Shown in pieces: positions 28,239 through 38,105 of a stretch of 64,000 nucleotides of DNA. The translations under genes were made by a program, and so were the position numbers. The notes under the pieces were generated by a model that was not told the origin of the DNA, did not search any database, and was given only the letters and a program-made list of their open reading frames with translations. The stretch comes from Verrucomicrobiota bacterium (GTDB lineage Bacteria > Verrucomicrobiota > Verrucomicrobiia > Limisphaerales > UBA9464), in contig VHCG01000003.1 in the NCBI GenBank assembly GCA_016871805.1, positions 62,001 to 126,000 on the forward strand, in the 5' to 3' direction. Every line of letters begins with the position of its first letter. Positions within the stretch are counted from its first letter, which is position 1.

Positions 28239-30821
28239 TCACGAGAGATTCTGCGCCACCTTCTCGATGACGTAGCACTCGATCAGATCACCCTCCTGAG
28301 GGTCATCGAAGCCGTCGAGACGGACGCCGCACTCCATGCCGGCCCGGACCTCGTTTACCTCGTCCTGGAACCGACGGAGCGTCAGGGAGACCCCCTCGTA
28401 GATCACATGGCCGGAGCGGCGGATCCGCATCTTGCCCCGGACGAGCCTGCCGGAAGAGACATGGCAGCCAGCCACCTTGCCGCCCTTGGAAAGCTCGAAG
28501 GTCTTCCGGACCTCGGCCTGACCCACCACGACCTCCTTCTGAAGAGGGTCGAGGAGACCCGCCATGGCCTCCTTCACCTGGTCGATGAGCTCGTAGATGA
28601 TCGCGTAGAGCTTGATCTGGACGCCCTCGCGCTTGGCCGCCTCGGCCGCGCTGCTGTCGACGCGGGTATGGAAACCGAGGATGACAGCGTCGGCAGAGCT
28701 CGCCAGAAGCACATCGCTCTCGGTGATGGCGCCGACGGCATCACGCACGATCTCGAGCGAGACCTTGATGGACTCGATCTTTCGAAGGGCCTCACAGATG
28801 GCCTCGACGGAACCCTGGGTATCCGCCTTGACGATCAGTTTGAGGATCTTCGCGGACCGCTCGTCGATACGACCGAAGATGTCCTCGAGGGTCTGCCGTT
28901 GCGGACGACCGCCATCGAGACTGGACTTCTTCCGCTCGAGGGTCCGCTCTTCGGCGAGATCCCGCGCCGCCTTCTCGTTGTCGACCGCGCTGAACTCGGA
29001 CCCAGCCTCGGGGACGCCGTTGAGGCCGAGCACCCTCATGGCCACAGAGGGGCCCGCCTCCTTCAGACGCTTGCCCTCCTCATCCATCATCGACCGGACC
29101 CTGCCGTAGAATTCACCGCAGATAACGACATCGCCCTGACGAAGGGTGCCCTTGCGCACCAGCACGGTGGCGACGGGACCTCCGGGCTCGATGCCCGACT
29201 CGATCACGTTGCCCTTGGCCTTCCGGTCCGGATTGGCCTTGAGCTCGAGCAACTCCGCCTGGAGCAGAATGCTTTCGATGAGCTTGTCGACCCCTGCCCC
29301 TGTCATGCCTGAGCAATCCACGTAGAGTGTGTCACCCCCCCAGTCGTCGGGGACCAGCCCCTTGTCCTGGAGCTGTTGGCGAACCTTCATGCCGTTCGCT
29401 GCAGGGTGGTCCGATTTGTTAACGGCCACGATGATGGGAACCTGCGCGGCTCGAGCATGCTGGAGCGCCTCGAGTGTCTGGGGCATCACACCGTCGTTGG
29501 CAGCCACGACCAGGATGACGATGTCCGTGACATTGGCACCGCGGGCCCGCATCGCGGAGAACGCGGCGTGACCGGGGGTGTCGAGGAAGGTCAGCTGCTC
29601 AAGCTTCCCGGACACGGGGTGCGGATAGGAGATTGTGTAGGCACCGATGTGCTGGGTGATTCCACCCGCCTCGCCCGCGGCGACGTCGGATTTTCGGACC
29701 CGGTCGAGCAGGGTGGTCTTGCCGTGGTCGACATGGCCCATGATGGTGATGATGGGCGCCCGGGGCATGAGGTCCTCGACGATGTCGTCCTTGTCCAGTT
29801 CGAGCTTCGGCTCGCGTGGCTGGATGTTGGTCTTGTGGGTCTCGAGGTCCCGTCGCTCGGTCTCGAAACGGAATCCGTTCTTGGCGCAGAGCCGCTGTGC
29901 GACCTCGGCATCGATCGTCTGGTTTACCGTGACGAATACACCCATGCCCATGAGATCCGCGATGATCTGGAACCCTTTCCGGTTCAACTTCTCCGCCAGC
30001 TCGCGGATCGCGATCGGCGGCTTCATGATGATCACCGGCGCATCGACAGGAGCCTGGACCCTCGGTTGGGAGGGTCGGGGCGCGGGAGCCGGGGCGCGTC
30101 CACCCATCGACGTCGGTCCGGAAGGCCTCTGAACGGCCGGGCCACCACGCCCGCGGTCCCCAGCGCCACCGCCCCGGTCGTCACGGGCGGGAGGCTGCGG
30201 AGAACCTCGTCCACGGCTGAACCGATCCAGATTGACCCGACCCACCAGGTCGCCGACGCGCAGACCCGCAGGAGGGGCAGGAGGAGGAGTGGGTTGAGGA
30301 ACGGCTGCCGGAGCCGCAGGCGCGGGCAGAGCTTGCGACACCGGCGAAGCCACGCGGGTGTCGTTGACAGGCCCGGATTTGTCGGCGGCAGACGGAGTCG
30401 GCGGAACCGCAGGACTGGGCGCCTCAATGGACGGAACCGGGACGGCCACAGGTGCCACAGAAGATTTCTGCACCGCGGGAGCCGAACCGGCCTGGATCGA
30501 CACCTCGGGGATTTCCAGAACCGGGGGTTCGGGAGCCGGCTCGGCAGGCTCGGGAGCCGCTGCAGGAACCGGAGCCGGCGGGATGATGATGACCGGTTTG
30601 TCCGCCTCGGCAACCACCTCGGGCACCGCCGGAGCCACTGGTGCCTCGCAAGCCCCGGGAGCCAGAGGAAGAAGCTGGTCCCGAAGGTACTCCGCCGTGA
30701 TCTTGTCGAGCGAACTCGACGCCACCTTAGCGGCGGCGATGCCGAGCTCCTTCGCCTTGGAGAGAACAACCTTGTTCTCCAGTTTCAGCTCCTTGGCGAT
30801 CTCGTAGATTCTGACGGGCAT
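28239..30821 (-). CDS. infB: Translation initiation factor IF-2
   Basis: This 860-aa GTPase brings initiator tRNA to the 30S subunit. An IF2_N domain ([20 protein letters not shown]) is followed by a long Pro/Ala-rich linker (~60-270). The GTPase core has [12 protein letters not shown] (~364), DTPGHAAF and NKSD, and domains II-IV follow. The Pro/Ala linker explains the large antisense open frame over this gene. It is in the nusA operon. Confidence 0.97.
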   Translation of the reverse strand: MPVRIYEIAKELKLENKVVLSKAKELGIAAAKVASSSLDKITAEYLRDQLLPLAPGACEAPVAPAVPEVVAEADKPVIIIPPAPVPAAAPEPAEPAPEPPVLEIPEVSIQAGSAPAVQKSSVAPVAVPVPSIEAPSPAVPPTPSAADKSGPVNDTRVASPVSQALPAPAAPAAVPQPTPPPAPPAGLRVGDLVGRVNLDRFSRGRGSPQPPARDDRGGGAGDRGRGGPAVQRPSGPTSMGGRAPAPAPRPSQPRVQAPVDAPVIIMKPPIAIRELAEKLNRKGFQIIADLMGMGVFVTVNQTIDAEVAQRLCAKNGFRFETERRDLETHKTNIQPREPKLELDKDDIVEDLMPRAPIITIMGHVDHGKTTLLDRVRKSDVAAGEAGGITQHIGAYTISYPHPVSGKLEQLTFLDTPGHAAFSAMRARGANVTDIVILVVAANDGVMPQTLEALQHARAAQVPIIVAVNKSDHPAANGMKVRQQLQDKGLVPDDWGGDTLYVDCSGMTGAGVDKLIESILLQAELLELKANPDRKAKGNVIESGIEPGGPVATVLVRKGTLRQGDVVICGEFYGRVRSMMDEEGKRLKEAGPSVAMRVLGLNGVPEAGSEFSAVDNEKAARDLAEERTLERKKSSLDGGRPQRQTLEDIFGRIDERSAKILKLIVKADTQGSVEAICEALRKIESIKVSLEIVRDAVGAITESDVLLASSADAVILGFHTRVDSSAAEAAKREGVQIKLYAIIYELIDQVKEAMAGLLDPLQKEVVVGQAEVRKTFELSKGGKVAGCHVSSGRLVRGKMRIRRSGHVIYEGVSLTLRRFQDEVNEVRAGMECGVRLDGFDDPQEGDLIECYVIEKVAQNLS

Positions 30822-30886
30822 AGTGTTTCGTTCTTCGACTCTTCAGGCCAACCCTCTTGCAGGGGTGGGGCGGCCGAATTCAACTT

Positions 30887-32194
30887 TCAGGATTGGGTTT
30901 CGGATTCAGGGGACGCCCCGGGCCCAACCGGAGCCGAAGGGGGGGCCTGACGACGGATCAGTTCCCCACGGGCCGCCTCGAGGATGGCCGATGCCGCCTC
31001 ACCGATCTCGGGATTCTGGGACAGGTCGGCCACCTCGGCATCCAGCAGGGACTCGACCCCATGGAAGCCCATGTTGACCAGCACCCGGGCATGATCGACG
31101 GAGATCCCGGGGACGGAGGCGAGTTCCTGCACCGCATGGTCCACGCGGGCCTCGAAGCTGTTGACGTCGGCCTCGGGCTCGATGTCGATCTCCCAACCGG
31201 TCAGCCGCGAGGCCAGCCGCGCATTCTGCCCGCGACGACCGACCGCCAGCGGAAGCTGATCCGGGGTGGTGGTAACCCGGACGCGGCGATTGGCCTCGTC
31301 AATGTCGAAGTTCTTCAGCCGGGCCGGGTCGAGCGCCTTGGAGACAAAGGACCGCACATCGGAGGACCAGGGGATGATGTCCACCTTTTCGTTGTTGAGC
31401 TCGCGGACGATGTTCTTCACCCGCTGTCCCCTGAGACCGACGCAGGCGCCCACCGGATCGACCTTCGAGTCCCGGGAGGACACCGCGATCTTCGTGCGGA
31501 ACCCTGGTTCGCGGGCGATCGCCTTGATCTCGATCGTTCCGTCCTTCAGCTCGGCGACCTCGGCGCGGAAGAGACTGAGCACGAACGCGGGATCGGCACG
31601 GCTCAGGATGATCTCAGGGCCATGGGGAGTCTGCTCGATCGCCTTCAGGAAGCACCGGATCCGTTCACCGATCTGGTATTCCTCGGTCGGCACACGCTCC
31701 CTGTTGGTGAGTACCGCCTCGGACTTGCCAAGGTCGAGGATGACATCCGACCTCTCGAACCGGCGCACCGTCCCGCTGACGATCTCCCCGACGCGATCCT
31801 TGTATTCCACGTAGATCTTCTCCTTTTCAGCCCGGCGGATGTAGCCGGTCAGGGCCTGCTTGGCGTGCTGGGAGGCGATGCGTCCGAAGCCGGAAGGGGT
31901 CACCTCGACCTCGACCTCATCGCCCACCTTGGCTTCGGGATGGCCGGCACGCCGGGCATCGAAGACGGAGATCTGGTCGTGCTTCGAGATGATCCGTTCG
32001 GCGACGATCAGCTTGGCCCAGGCCTGGATCACACCGGATCGGGGATTGATCTCCACCCGTAGATCCCGGGCGGGACCCAAGGCACGCTTGGCTGCAGTGA
32101 CGAGCGCCTCATGGACAGCGCCCAGCAACACATCACGGCTGATGCCTTTCTCTTTCTCGAAGAAATCCAGTTGGGCGAGCATTTCAACATTCAT
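30887..32194 (-). CDS. nusA: Transcription termination/antitermination factor NusA
   Basis: The 435-aa protein contains an N-terminal RNA-polymerase-binding domain (LDFFEKEKGISRDVLL). An S1 domain (~135-200), two KH domains (ACVGLRGQRVKNIVREL; VGRRGQNARLASRLTGWEID) and a C-terminal helix-hairpin-helix-like region (GISVDHARVLVNMG) follow. The start is the ATG at 32194 with a GGAAGGAT site upstream. No rimP gene precedes it, unlike many bacteria. A promoter and terminator in the short leader suggest attenuation. Confidence 0.96.
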   Translation of the reverse strand: MNVEMLAQLDFFEKEKGISRDVLLGAVHEALVTAAKRALGPARDLRVEINPRSGVIQAWAKLIVAERIISKHDQISVFDARRAGHPEAKVGDEVEVEVTPSGFGRIASQHAKQALTGYIRRAEKEKIYVEYKDRVGEIVSGTVRRFERSDVILDLGKSEAVLTNRERVPTEEYQIGERIRCFLKAIEQTPHGPEIILSRADPAFVLSLFRAEVAELKDGTIEIKAIAREPGFRTKIAVSSRDSKVDPVGACVGLRGQRVKNIVRELNNEKVDIIPWSSDVRSFVSKALDPARLKNFDIDEANRRVRVTTTPDQLPLAVGRRGQNARLASRLTGWEIDIEPEADVNSFEARVDHAVQELASVPGISVDHARVLVNMGFHGVESLLDAEVADLSQNPEIGEAASAILEAARGELIRRQAPPSAPVGPGASPESETQS

Positions 32195-32230
32195 AGGCGG
32201 ACGACCTGCATCCTTCCGGGGTAACAAAAA

Positions 32231-32251
32231 AGCCGGTTTGGAAAACCGACT
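32231..32251 (-). terminator. Intrinsic terminator inside the nusA leader (candidate attenuator)
   Basis: On the minus strand a 9-bp stem (AGTCGGTTT / AAACCGGCT) with a three-base loop is followed by TTTTTTG. One pair is G-U in the minus-strand RNA but A-C in the plus-strand RNA, so the hairpin is tuned to the nusA direction. It lies 37 bases before the nusA ATG. Confidence 0.75.
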
Positions 32252-32295
32252 TTTTCTTGGCGAGAACCGCCCCAGCAAGACGCTTTCGGAAGAGG

Positions 32296-32324
32296 AGTAG
32301 AGTTTCCAGGGCAGTTAGCGTCAA
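32296..32324 (-). promoter_or_regulatory. Promoter of the nusA operon (predicted)
   Basis: On the minus strand TTGACG and TCTACT are separated by exactly 17 bp. They match the sigma-70 consensus at 5 of 6 and 4 of 6 positions. Transcription would begin near 32289, giving a leader of about 95 nt that includes the terminator hairpin. Confidence 0.6.
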
Positions 32325-32466
32325 GCCGAAGTTCCCGTTCAGGCGCGGCATGCGGCAGCCGGTGTCATCGACACCCGCCCACCGTGGATCCCCACCACGT
32401 GCCTCCGGGGTCTGGAACAGTCCTTGCAGAAAGCCAAGGGTCTCGCCCTAGCCTCCCGCCACGCTC

Positions 32467-33348
32467 ATGAACACCTGGCCCGTCTGGACCCTGATTGCCG
32501 TCACCTCGTGGGGATTCTGGGGCGTCCTGTCACGCATCCTCGGCGACGCGCTGTCGCCCGAACTGGGGCAGGCGCTCTCGACCCTCGGGCTCATCCCGCT
32601 CCTCGTTCCCCTCGCCCTCCGGGAAGGTCCAGGCCTGCTTTCGGCATCCCGCCGAGGCGTCGGGCTCGCCCTGTCCGGGGGACTCATCACCTGTCTGGGC
32701 AATGTGACGTACTATTCGGCCCTCCATCGCGGGGGTGCCGCCGCGACCGTGGTGACCCTTTCCGCCCTGGCACCGGTTGCCACACTGACCCTTGCCTTGG
32801 TGCTGCTCCGGGAGCGCCTCAACCGGATGCAGATCGCCGGCACCGGGTTCGCCCTGGTCGCGCTTGGGCTGCTGAATGTCCAGCCCGACGGCGCCCTACT
32901 GTCACCCGTGGTCGCCTATGCCGTTCCCCCGATCCTGCTGTTCGGGGTTTCGGGGTTCCTGCAGAAGATCGCCACCCAGCACCTGACCGCTCCCCAAGCC
33001 GTGCTCTGCTATCTGGGCGCCTTCGTCCCGGTGGCACTCTGGTACGGGCTCCAAGAACCCTGGCCGGCCGCCATCCCTCCCCGATCATGGATCCTCGTCG
33101 TCGCGCTCGGGTTCTTCCTGGGGCTCGGCAACCTCGCCGTGATCACGGCGTTCGCGGCCGGAGGCAAGGCGTCTATCATCTCACCGCTCAGCAATCTCTA
33201 TCCCATCATCAGCCTTCCCCTCCTGCTCCTTGTCGGCGATCGGATCGGACCGAGGGAATGGACAGGCATTGCGCTCGCCCTAGTGGGGGCGGTCGGTCTG
33301 GGTTGGGACGGTTCATCGGAGGACCCCAGGCAAGGTTCACGCAGCTAA
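32467..33348 (+). CDS. EamA/DMT-family transporter
   Basis: The 293-aa inner-membrane protein with ten hydrophobic segments forms two EamA repeats (WTLIAVTSWGFWGVLSRIL; PPILLFGVSGFLQKIA; FLGLGNLAVITAFAAGGKA). It is divergent from nusA. Its closest counterpart in the window by layout is the transporter at 41 kb. The substrate is unknown. Confidence 0.85.
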   Translation: MNTWPVWTLIAVTSWGFWGVLSRILGDALSPELGQALSTLGLIPLLVPLALREGPGLLSASRRGVGLALSGGLITCLGNVTYYSALHRGGAAATVVTLSALAPVATLTLALVLLRERLNRMQIAGTGFALVALGLLNVQPDGALLSPVVAYAVPPILLFGVSGFLQKIATQHLTAPQAVLCYLGAFVPVALWYGLQEPWPAAIPPRSWILVVALGFFLGLGNLAVITAFAAGGKASIISPLSNLYPIISLPLLLLVGDRIGPREWTGIALALVGAVGLGWDGSSEDPRQGSRS

Positions 33349-33397
33349 ATTCCGGCGGACCTTGACAGGCCACAGGGACCCTCCCCGCATTCCAGAC

Positions 33398-34171
33398 TCA
33401 GGACGTGGCCAGGCTTCGGGAGGATCCCCCGGTCTTCAGAGATCCCACCAACTGGTCGAGGACCGCCAACTGACAGATCCTGGGGCCAATCGAGAAGCTC
33501 CCCTCCGGGGGCTCCACCGTCTGCGTCGGCAGAAACACATCGACATACCGCGCGAGTTCGCTGGCAGGCTCGTTGCTAAAACCGATCGTCGACACCCCGG
33601 CCTTCCGGGCCTCCTGGATCGCCCTGACCGGGAACCGGCTTTCGCCGGAGTGGGAGATCGCCAGCAGCACGAGGCCCTTGACCGGCGGGGTCAGCGCAAA
33701 CGCCAGCATCTGGGAATCCGACACGGCCAACGCCTGTTTGCCGAGGGCGAAGAGGACATCGTTCAGGATCAGGCCGATCCCGTACGAGGCTCCAACCCCC
33801 ACCAGCACGATCCGAGAAGCGGGCCTCAGCAGGCGCACGGCCTTAGGCAAGGCATCGGCACTCGCCTTGAGCCCCGCCTCGATATCGTCGGCGTAGTCCA
33901 GGTGCCCAATCAGGGACCCGCGACCCGGGACGGTAGCACCGGCCGACGTCAGCTCCCGAAGAACGTTGAACTTGAGGTCCTGGAACCCGTCGTACCCCGC
34001 GGCACGACACGTCCGCACCACCGTCGCGTCACTCGTCCTACACCACGCCGCCACCTCTCGGAGACTGCCCGAGGCCACCCGACCGAGATCGCGCAGCAGC
34101 CGGCGGGCGACCTCGGCCTCGCTGGGGCGCATCGTCGAAAGACTCCCTTCGAGGGTCAGGTGTACACGCAT
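33398..34171 (-). CDS. MurR/RpiR-family transcriptional regulator with SIS domain
   Basis: The 257-aa protein has an N-terminal RpiR-type helix-turn-helix (SEAEVARRLLRDL ... EVAAWCRTSDATVVRTCRAAGYDGFQDLKF). Its SIS sugar-phosphate-binding domain spans ~115-250 (RIVLVGVGASYGIGL, LLAISHSGESRFPVRAIQEA). Regulators of this type sense phosphosugars such as GlcNAc-6-P or MurNAc-6-P. It is divergent from the cluster starting at 34259 and probably controls it from the 87-bp gap. Confidence 0.9.
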   Translation of the reverse strand: MRVHLTLEGSLSTMRPSEAEVARRLLRDLGRVASGSLREVAAWCRTSDATVVRTCRAAGYDGFQDLKFNVLRELTSAGATVPGRGSLIGHLDYADDIEAGLKASADALPKAVRLLRPASRIVLVGVGASYGIGLILNDVLFALGKQALAVSDSQMLAFALTPPVKGLVLLAISHSGESRFPVRAIQEARKAGVSTIGFSNEPASELARYVDVFLPTQTVEPPEGSFSIGPRICQLAVLDQLVGSLKTGGSSRSLATS

Positions 34172-34179
34172 GCGCTACA

Positions 34180-34207
34180 CAATCACGATTGCTGTTGCAG
34201 ATACAAC
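34180..34207. promoter_or_regulatory. Possible RpiR operator sites
   Basis: The divergent gap holds a perfect palindrome CAATC-AC-GATTG (34180-34191). Two bases later comes GTTGCAGATACAAC (34194-34207), also of dyad form (GTTG...CAAC). They are adjacent and sit where a regulator of both genes would bind. This is a prediction only. Confidence 0.35.
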
Positions 34208-34258
34208 ATCGACATTCTTCCCTTTGCGCAGACAGCATCCCCACAAAGCCAGAACTCC

Positions 34259-35218
34259 ATGAAGAACCTGATCGAACTTCTCCAGGCCGGCGTCGTCCTC
34301 GGCGACGGCGGCTATCTCATCGAACTCGAGCGACGCGGCCATGTGGACAGCGGTTCGGGGCGGGAGAAGGTGGGTACCGGCCGCGGAAGCGGTCAGTTCA
34401 CGCCGGAGATTGCCATCGAGAACCCGGAGGCACTCCGGGAGCTCCATCGGGAGTTTGTCCACGCCGGATCACAGGTCCTCCAGGCCCTCACCTTCTTCGG
34501 CACCCGGGAGAAGTTGAACCGGTCCGGATACGGCTCGGACACCGAGCGGATCAACGCCGCCGCCGTGAAGCTCGCCCGTGAGGTGGCTGGCGATCGCGCA
34601 CTGGTCGCCGGAAGCGTCTCGCGGACCCAGCTCATCGAGCGCGAGGGGATGGAGTCGCTGGGCAAGGCTTCCGACCACATCGGGGAGCAGATCCGTCTGC
34701 TGAAGGACGCCGGCGTGGATTTCCTGATCCTCGAGACCTTCTTCCACCTCGCGGAGATGCGAGTGGCGCTGGAGGCCGCGGCCAGGGCAGGACTCCCTGC
34801 GGTCGCGACCATGAGCTTCCGTCCGCTGGTCGATCGATGCAGCGACGGCCATACACCGGCCGAATGCGCCCGGGTGATGGCGGACCTCGGGGCCGTCGCG
34901 GTTGGCGCCAACTGCGAACAGGATCCGCAGCGCATGCTGGCGGTGCTCCGGGAGATGCGCGGTGCGACCCGGATCCCCCTGGCGGCACAGCCTGCCGCGT
35001 TCCGGACCACTGAGATCTGCCATTCATTCACCCGGCTGCCGGCATTCCCGGACGATCTCGAGACGATCCAGATCTCCCGGAGGCACTTCGTCGAGTTCGG
35101 AGGGATGGCCCAGACCGAAGGCATCGGATACCTGGGCGGATGCTGCGGCTGCAACGCGGCCTACATCCGGGCGCTCGCGACCGGACTCGGCAGACCCGCC
35201 CACTCCAAGCCTGTGTAG
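34259..35218 (+). CDS. Homocysteine S-methyltransferase family protein (zinc-dependent)
   Basis: The 319-aa TIM-barrel protein has the zinc-binding cysteines of the family (GANCEQD and GGCCGC). Its N-terminus (GVVLGDGGYLIELERRG) and AFRTTEICHSF are consistent with methyl transfer to a thiol. Such enzymes use S-methylmethionine, betaine or other methyl donors. It leads a plus-strand cluster with NagB-like, ROK and Gfo/Idh genes, an unusual setting, so the physiological thiol and donor are uncertain. The start is the ATG at 34259; the reading frame extends far upstream over the antisense regulator gene. Confidence 0.85.
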   Translation: MKNLIELLQAGVVLGDGGYLIELERRGHVDSGSGREKVGTGRGSGQFTPEIAIENPEALRELHREFVHAGSQVLQALTFFGTREKLNRSGYGSDTERINAAAVKLAREVAGDRALVAGSVSRTQLIEREGMESLGKASDHIGEQIRLLKDAGVDFLILETFFHLAEMRVALEAAARAGLPAVATMSFRPLVDRCSDGHTPAECARVMADLGAVAVGANCEQDPQRMLAVLREMRGATRIPLAAQPAAFRTTEICHSFTRLPAFPDDLETIQISRRHFVEFGGMAQTEGIGYLGGCCGCNAAYIRALATGLGRPAHSKPV

Positions 35219-35222
35219 AGCC

Positions 35223-35960
35223 ATGTCTTCCCTCCTGATCCAGATCCTGCAGACCCCCGCTGTCGCGAACCAGGCCGCCGCCGAACTACTGACGGAATGG
35301 ATGCTCCAGCCCGGGGTCCGGAATGTCATGCTCGCGGCTGGCAACACCCCCCTCGAACTCTATCAGAGGATCGGTTCGCGGGGGCTCCGATCGGATCATC
35401 TCAGCCTCCATGCCCTCGACGAATACGTGGGCGTGCCCGTGGACGAGCCTCGCAATTGCGCCAATCTGATCCGACGGACCGCGGTCGAACCCTGGGGTGT
35501 TCCGACGGAGCGCTACTTCAGCGTGAGTTCGGACCCCGAAGAGGCCGAATGGAGCGTGCTCGACCATGAGCGACGGATCGAGAATGCAGGCCTCGATATC
35601 GTCGTGCTGGGTCTGGGACAAAATGGCCACCTCGGCTTCAATGAACCGGGCAGCAAGCGGGATTGCGGGGCGCGGGTGCTGGACCTCGACCCGATCTCCA
35701 TAGAGGCTAACCGGAAGTGGTTCGGCGGGGACTATGCCCCGTCGCGCGGTGCCACCATCGGCATGAGGACACTCCTTTCTGCCCGCCGCGTGCTGGTGAT
35801 GGCCTATGGTCTCCACAAGGCAGCCGCGGTAAAGGCCATGGTTCTGGGACCGTCCTCGCCCTCCTGCCCAGCTTCCTTCCTCAAGGACCACCCGAACACG
35901 ACCCTGTTCCTCGACACCGCCGCCGCGATCGATCTGATGCCTGAGATGAACCCCAAATGA
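35223..35960 (+). CDS. nagB: Glucosamine-6-phosphate deaminase family protein
   Basis: The 245-aa protein is of the NagB/6-phosphogluconolactonase fold, with AAGNTPLELYQRI, SLHALDEYVGV, GLGQNGHLGFNEPGS and GIRTLL-like GMRTLLSARRVLV. The Asp and His of the deaminase site are present. It probably converts glucosamine-6-phosphate to fructose-6-phosphate and ammonia. It begins 4 bp after the methyltransferase and overlaps the ROK gene, so they form an operon. Confidence 0.85.
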   Translation: MSSLLIQILQTPAVANQAAAELLTEWMLQPGVRNVMLAAGNTPLELYQRIGSRGLRSDHLSLHALDEYVGVPVDEPRNCANLIRRTAVEPWGVPTERYFSVSSDPEEAEWSVLDHERRIENAGLDIVVLGLGQNGHLGFNEPGSKRDCGARVLDLDPISIEANRKWFGGDYAPSRGATIGMRTLLSARRVLVMAYGLHKAAAVKAMVLGPSSPSCPASFLKDHPNTTLFLDTAAAIDLMPEMNPK

Positions 35961-36916
35961 CGGCATCCACCTCGGTGATCGGCATCGATGTCGGAGGCAC
36001 CAAGATCGCCGCCGGATTGCTCGAACTTCCGGAGGGTCGTTGGACCCGCTTCCGCACCTGCCCCACGCGGAGGGATCGGGGTGGACGGGAGGTCCTGGAC
36101 GATGTCCTCAAGATCTCCGAGGACCTGGCCCGTGAGACCCTCACGGCTTCAGGGCGGCCGGTCGCGGCAATCGGAATTGGCCTGTGTGAGCTGGTCGGAC
36201 GGACCGGCGAGATCCTGAGTGCCCACAGCCTGGATTGGAGATCGTTGCCGGTGCGGGAGGAGCTGGGTCGAATCGCCCCGGCCATCCTCGAGGCGGATGT
36301 TCGTGCGGCGGCGCGGGCGGAGGCCCTCTTCGGCGCCGGACGCCGATTTGGCTCCTTCCTCCACGTTACGATCGGCACCGGCATCAGCTGCTGTCTCGTG
36401 ATGGAGGGACGTCCGCATATGGGCTCCAGAGGACTGACCGGCACGATGGCCAGCAGTCCGCTGGGCCCGCTCCTGGGCAACCCTGACAGCGGCCCGTCCA
36501 TGACCCTCGAGGACCTCTCTGCCGGACCGGCCCTCGTCGCCCGGTTCCAGAAGGCGGGAGGTGTCGCCGAACGGGGTGAAGAGGTCCTTCAGGCGGCCGC
36601 CGGCAGAAACCCGACCGCCCTCCAGATCCTCGACAGCGCGGCGGCGGCACTCGGCGCGCACATCGGCCTGCTGGTCAATGTCCTCGATCCCGAGGCGGTC
36701 CTCATCGGTGGAGGCCTCGGTCTCAGCACGGGGCACTACTGGGACGGGCTGACGACCGCGATTCGCAACCAGGTCTGGTCGGAAATCCACCGCGGTCTGC
36801 CCATCCTACAGGCCACCACCGGCATCGATGCCGGATGGCTCGGCGCCGCGGTTGCCGCCACGGAACGATTTGATCTTTTACCTCCACCGTCCCACCCTCT
36901 CAAATCCCGTTCATGA
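35957..36916 (+). CDS. ROK-family protein (sugar kinase-like), without the zinc motif
   Basis: The 319-aa protein has the phosphate-binding motif IGIDVGGTKIAAGLLEL and GTGISCCLVMEGRPHMGSRG. A second phosphate loop VLIGGGLGLS follows. The usual ROK zinc site (CxCGxxGCxE) is absent; the region reads MASSPLGPLLGNPDSGPS. It may be a sugar kinase for glucose, GlcNAc or ManNAc, or a non-catalytic relative. ATGA overlaps join it to the genes on both sides. Confidence 0.8.
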   Translation: MTASTSVIGIDVGGTKIAAGLLELPEGRWTRFRTCPTRRDRGGREVLDDVLKISEDLARETLTASGRPVAAIGIGLCELVGRTGEILSAHSLDWRSLPVREELGRIAPAILEADVRAAARAEALFGAGRRFGSFLHVTIGTGISCCLVMEGRPHMGSRGLTGTMASSPLGPLLGNPDSGPSMTLEDLSAGPALVARFQKAGGVAERGEEVLQAAAGRNPTALQILDSAAAALGAHIGLLVNVLDPEAVLIGGGLGLSTGHYWDGLTTAIRNQVWSEIHRGLPILQATTGIDAGWLGAAVAATERFDLLPPPSHPLKSRS

Positions 36917-38091
36917 AAAATTCCATTCCTGCCCTGACACGACGCGAATTCACGAAGACCGCCCTCCTTTCAGGTGCTGCGGCAACGACCTTGGGAACCC
37001 GGATCCTCGCGGCCGACGCGCCAGCCCGCCGGATCCGCACTGGCGTGATCGGGTGCGGCAGGGTGTCCAACCTCTACCTCCCCGTGCTCAGTCATTCGCC
37101 GTTCGTCGAGGTCGTCAGCCTGTGCGACATCCGGCCCGAGAAAGCGCGCCAGCAGGGGGAACGCTTCAAGATCTCCAACACCTACCCTGACATCGACTCG
37201 ATGCTGAAAGGGGTGCCCTTCGACTTCCTCATTGTGCTCACTGACATGCAGGAGCACGAACAACTCAACCGCCGTGGCATCGAGGCAGGCAAGCACGTCT
37301 GGAGCGAGAAGCCCATCGCCAATACCCTCCGGGTCGGGCAGGAGCTGCTTCGAATGGCCAGGGCGAGGGGAGTCCAGCTCTGGGGGGCACCGATCACGGT
37401 GCAGAGCCCCCAGTTCGCCTTCATGTCCAGAACCCTGAGGTCCGGGGCCCTGGGCCGTGTCGCCGCCGCTCACGCCTTCTATGGACACGAGGGTCCCAAC
37501 TGGTCGGCCTTCTTCTACGAGAAGCTAGGGGGCTCGATGCCCGATCTCGGAGTCTACAACTTCACCAGCCTCACCGGCCTGCTTGGCCCCGTGAAGAGCG
37601 TCACCGCCATGCTGAGCATCGTGACCCCGGAACGGACGGTCGATGACAAGGGCCGCATCCGGGTCACCGAGGAGGACAACGCTATGGTGCTCATGGAACA
37701 TGCCGACGGTGTCCTCTCTCATGTCCAGTCCGGCTTCAACTACTTCAACCCCAACGGACACACTGGCGAGAACGAGGATCGTCACACCATCCAGATCACA
37801 GGATCCAAGGGCTACATGGGACTGGTGGGCTATGACTGGGAACCCCTCGGAGTCGATCTCGCGACGAAGGAGAAACCGAATCTGACCCGCCACCAGACCC
37901 ACGCCGAGGGCTACATCTGGCAGCAGGGGGCCGTCCTCGCGGCCGAGTCATTGTCGACGGGTCGGAAACTGCTGGTCACCCCCGAGCAGGCACTCCATGT
38001 GCTGGAGATCATCACCGCCGCAAGAAAATCCCAGGCGACCGGTCGTCGGATCCGGCTCACCTCGACCTTCGATTGGCCGCTCGCGGTCTAG
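36913..38091 (+). CDS. Gfo/Idh/MocA-family oxidoreductase, Tat-exported
   Basis: The 392-aa protein has a Tat signal (TRREFTKTALLSGAAATTLGTRILA), a Rossmann fold (RTGVIGCGRVSNLYLPVLS) and EKPIANTLRVGQ with the catalytic-type Lys. NAD(P)-dependent oxidation of sugars or glycosides is typical, and several exported members keep a tightly bound NAD. With the neighbouring genes it suggests handling of an amino or modified sugar. It is the last gene of the operon. Confidence 0.88.
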   Translation: MKNSIPALTRREFTKTALLSGAAATTLGTRILAADAPARRIRTGVIGCGRVSNLYLPVLSHSPFVEVVSLCDIRPEKARQQGERFKISNTYPDIDSMLKGVPFDFLIVLTDMQEHEQLNRRGIEAGKHVWSEKPIANTLRVGQELLRMARARGVQLWGAPITVQSPQFAFMSRTLRSGALGRVAAAHAFYGHEGPNWSAFFYEKLGGSMPDLGVYNFTSLTGLLGPVKSVTAMLSIVTPERTVDDKGRIRVTEEDNAMVLMEHADGVLSHVQSGFNYFNPNGHTGENEDRHTIQITGSKGYMGLVGYDWEPLGVDLATKEKPNLTRHQTHAEGYIWQQGAVLAAESLSTGRKLLVTPEQALHVLEIITAARKSQATGRRIRLTSTFDWPLAV

Positions 38092-38105
38092 CAGGACCCT
38101 CCGCG

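Noticed and set aside
29376-30950. 524-codon plus-strand open frame over infB
   Set aside because: It is antisense to the Pro/Ala-rich linker of IF-2; low-complexity Arg/Gly translation without a domain.
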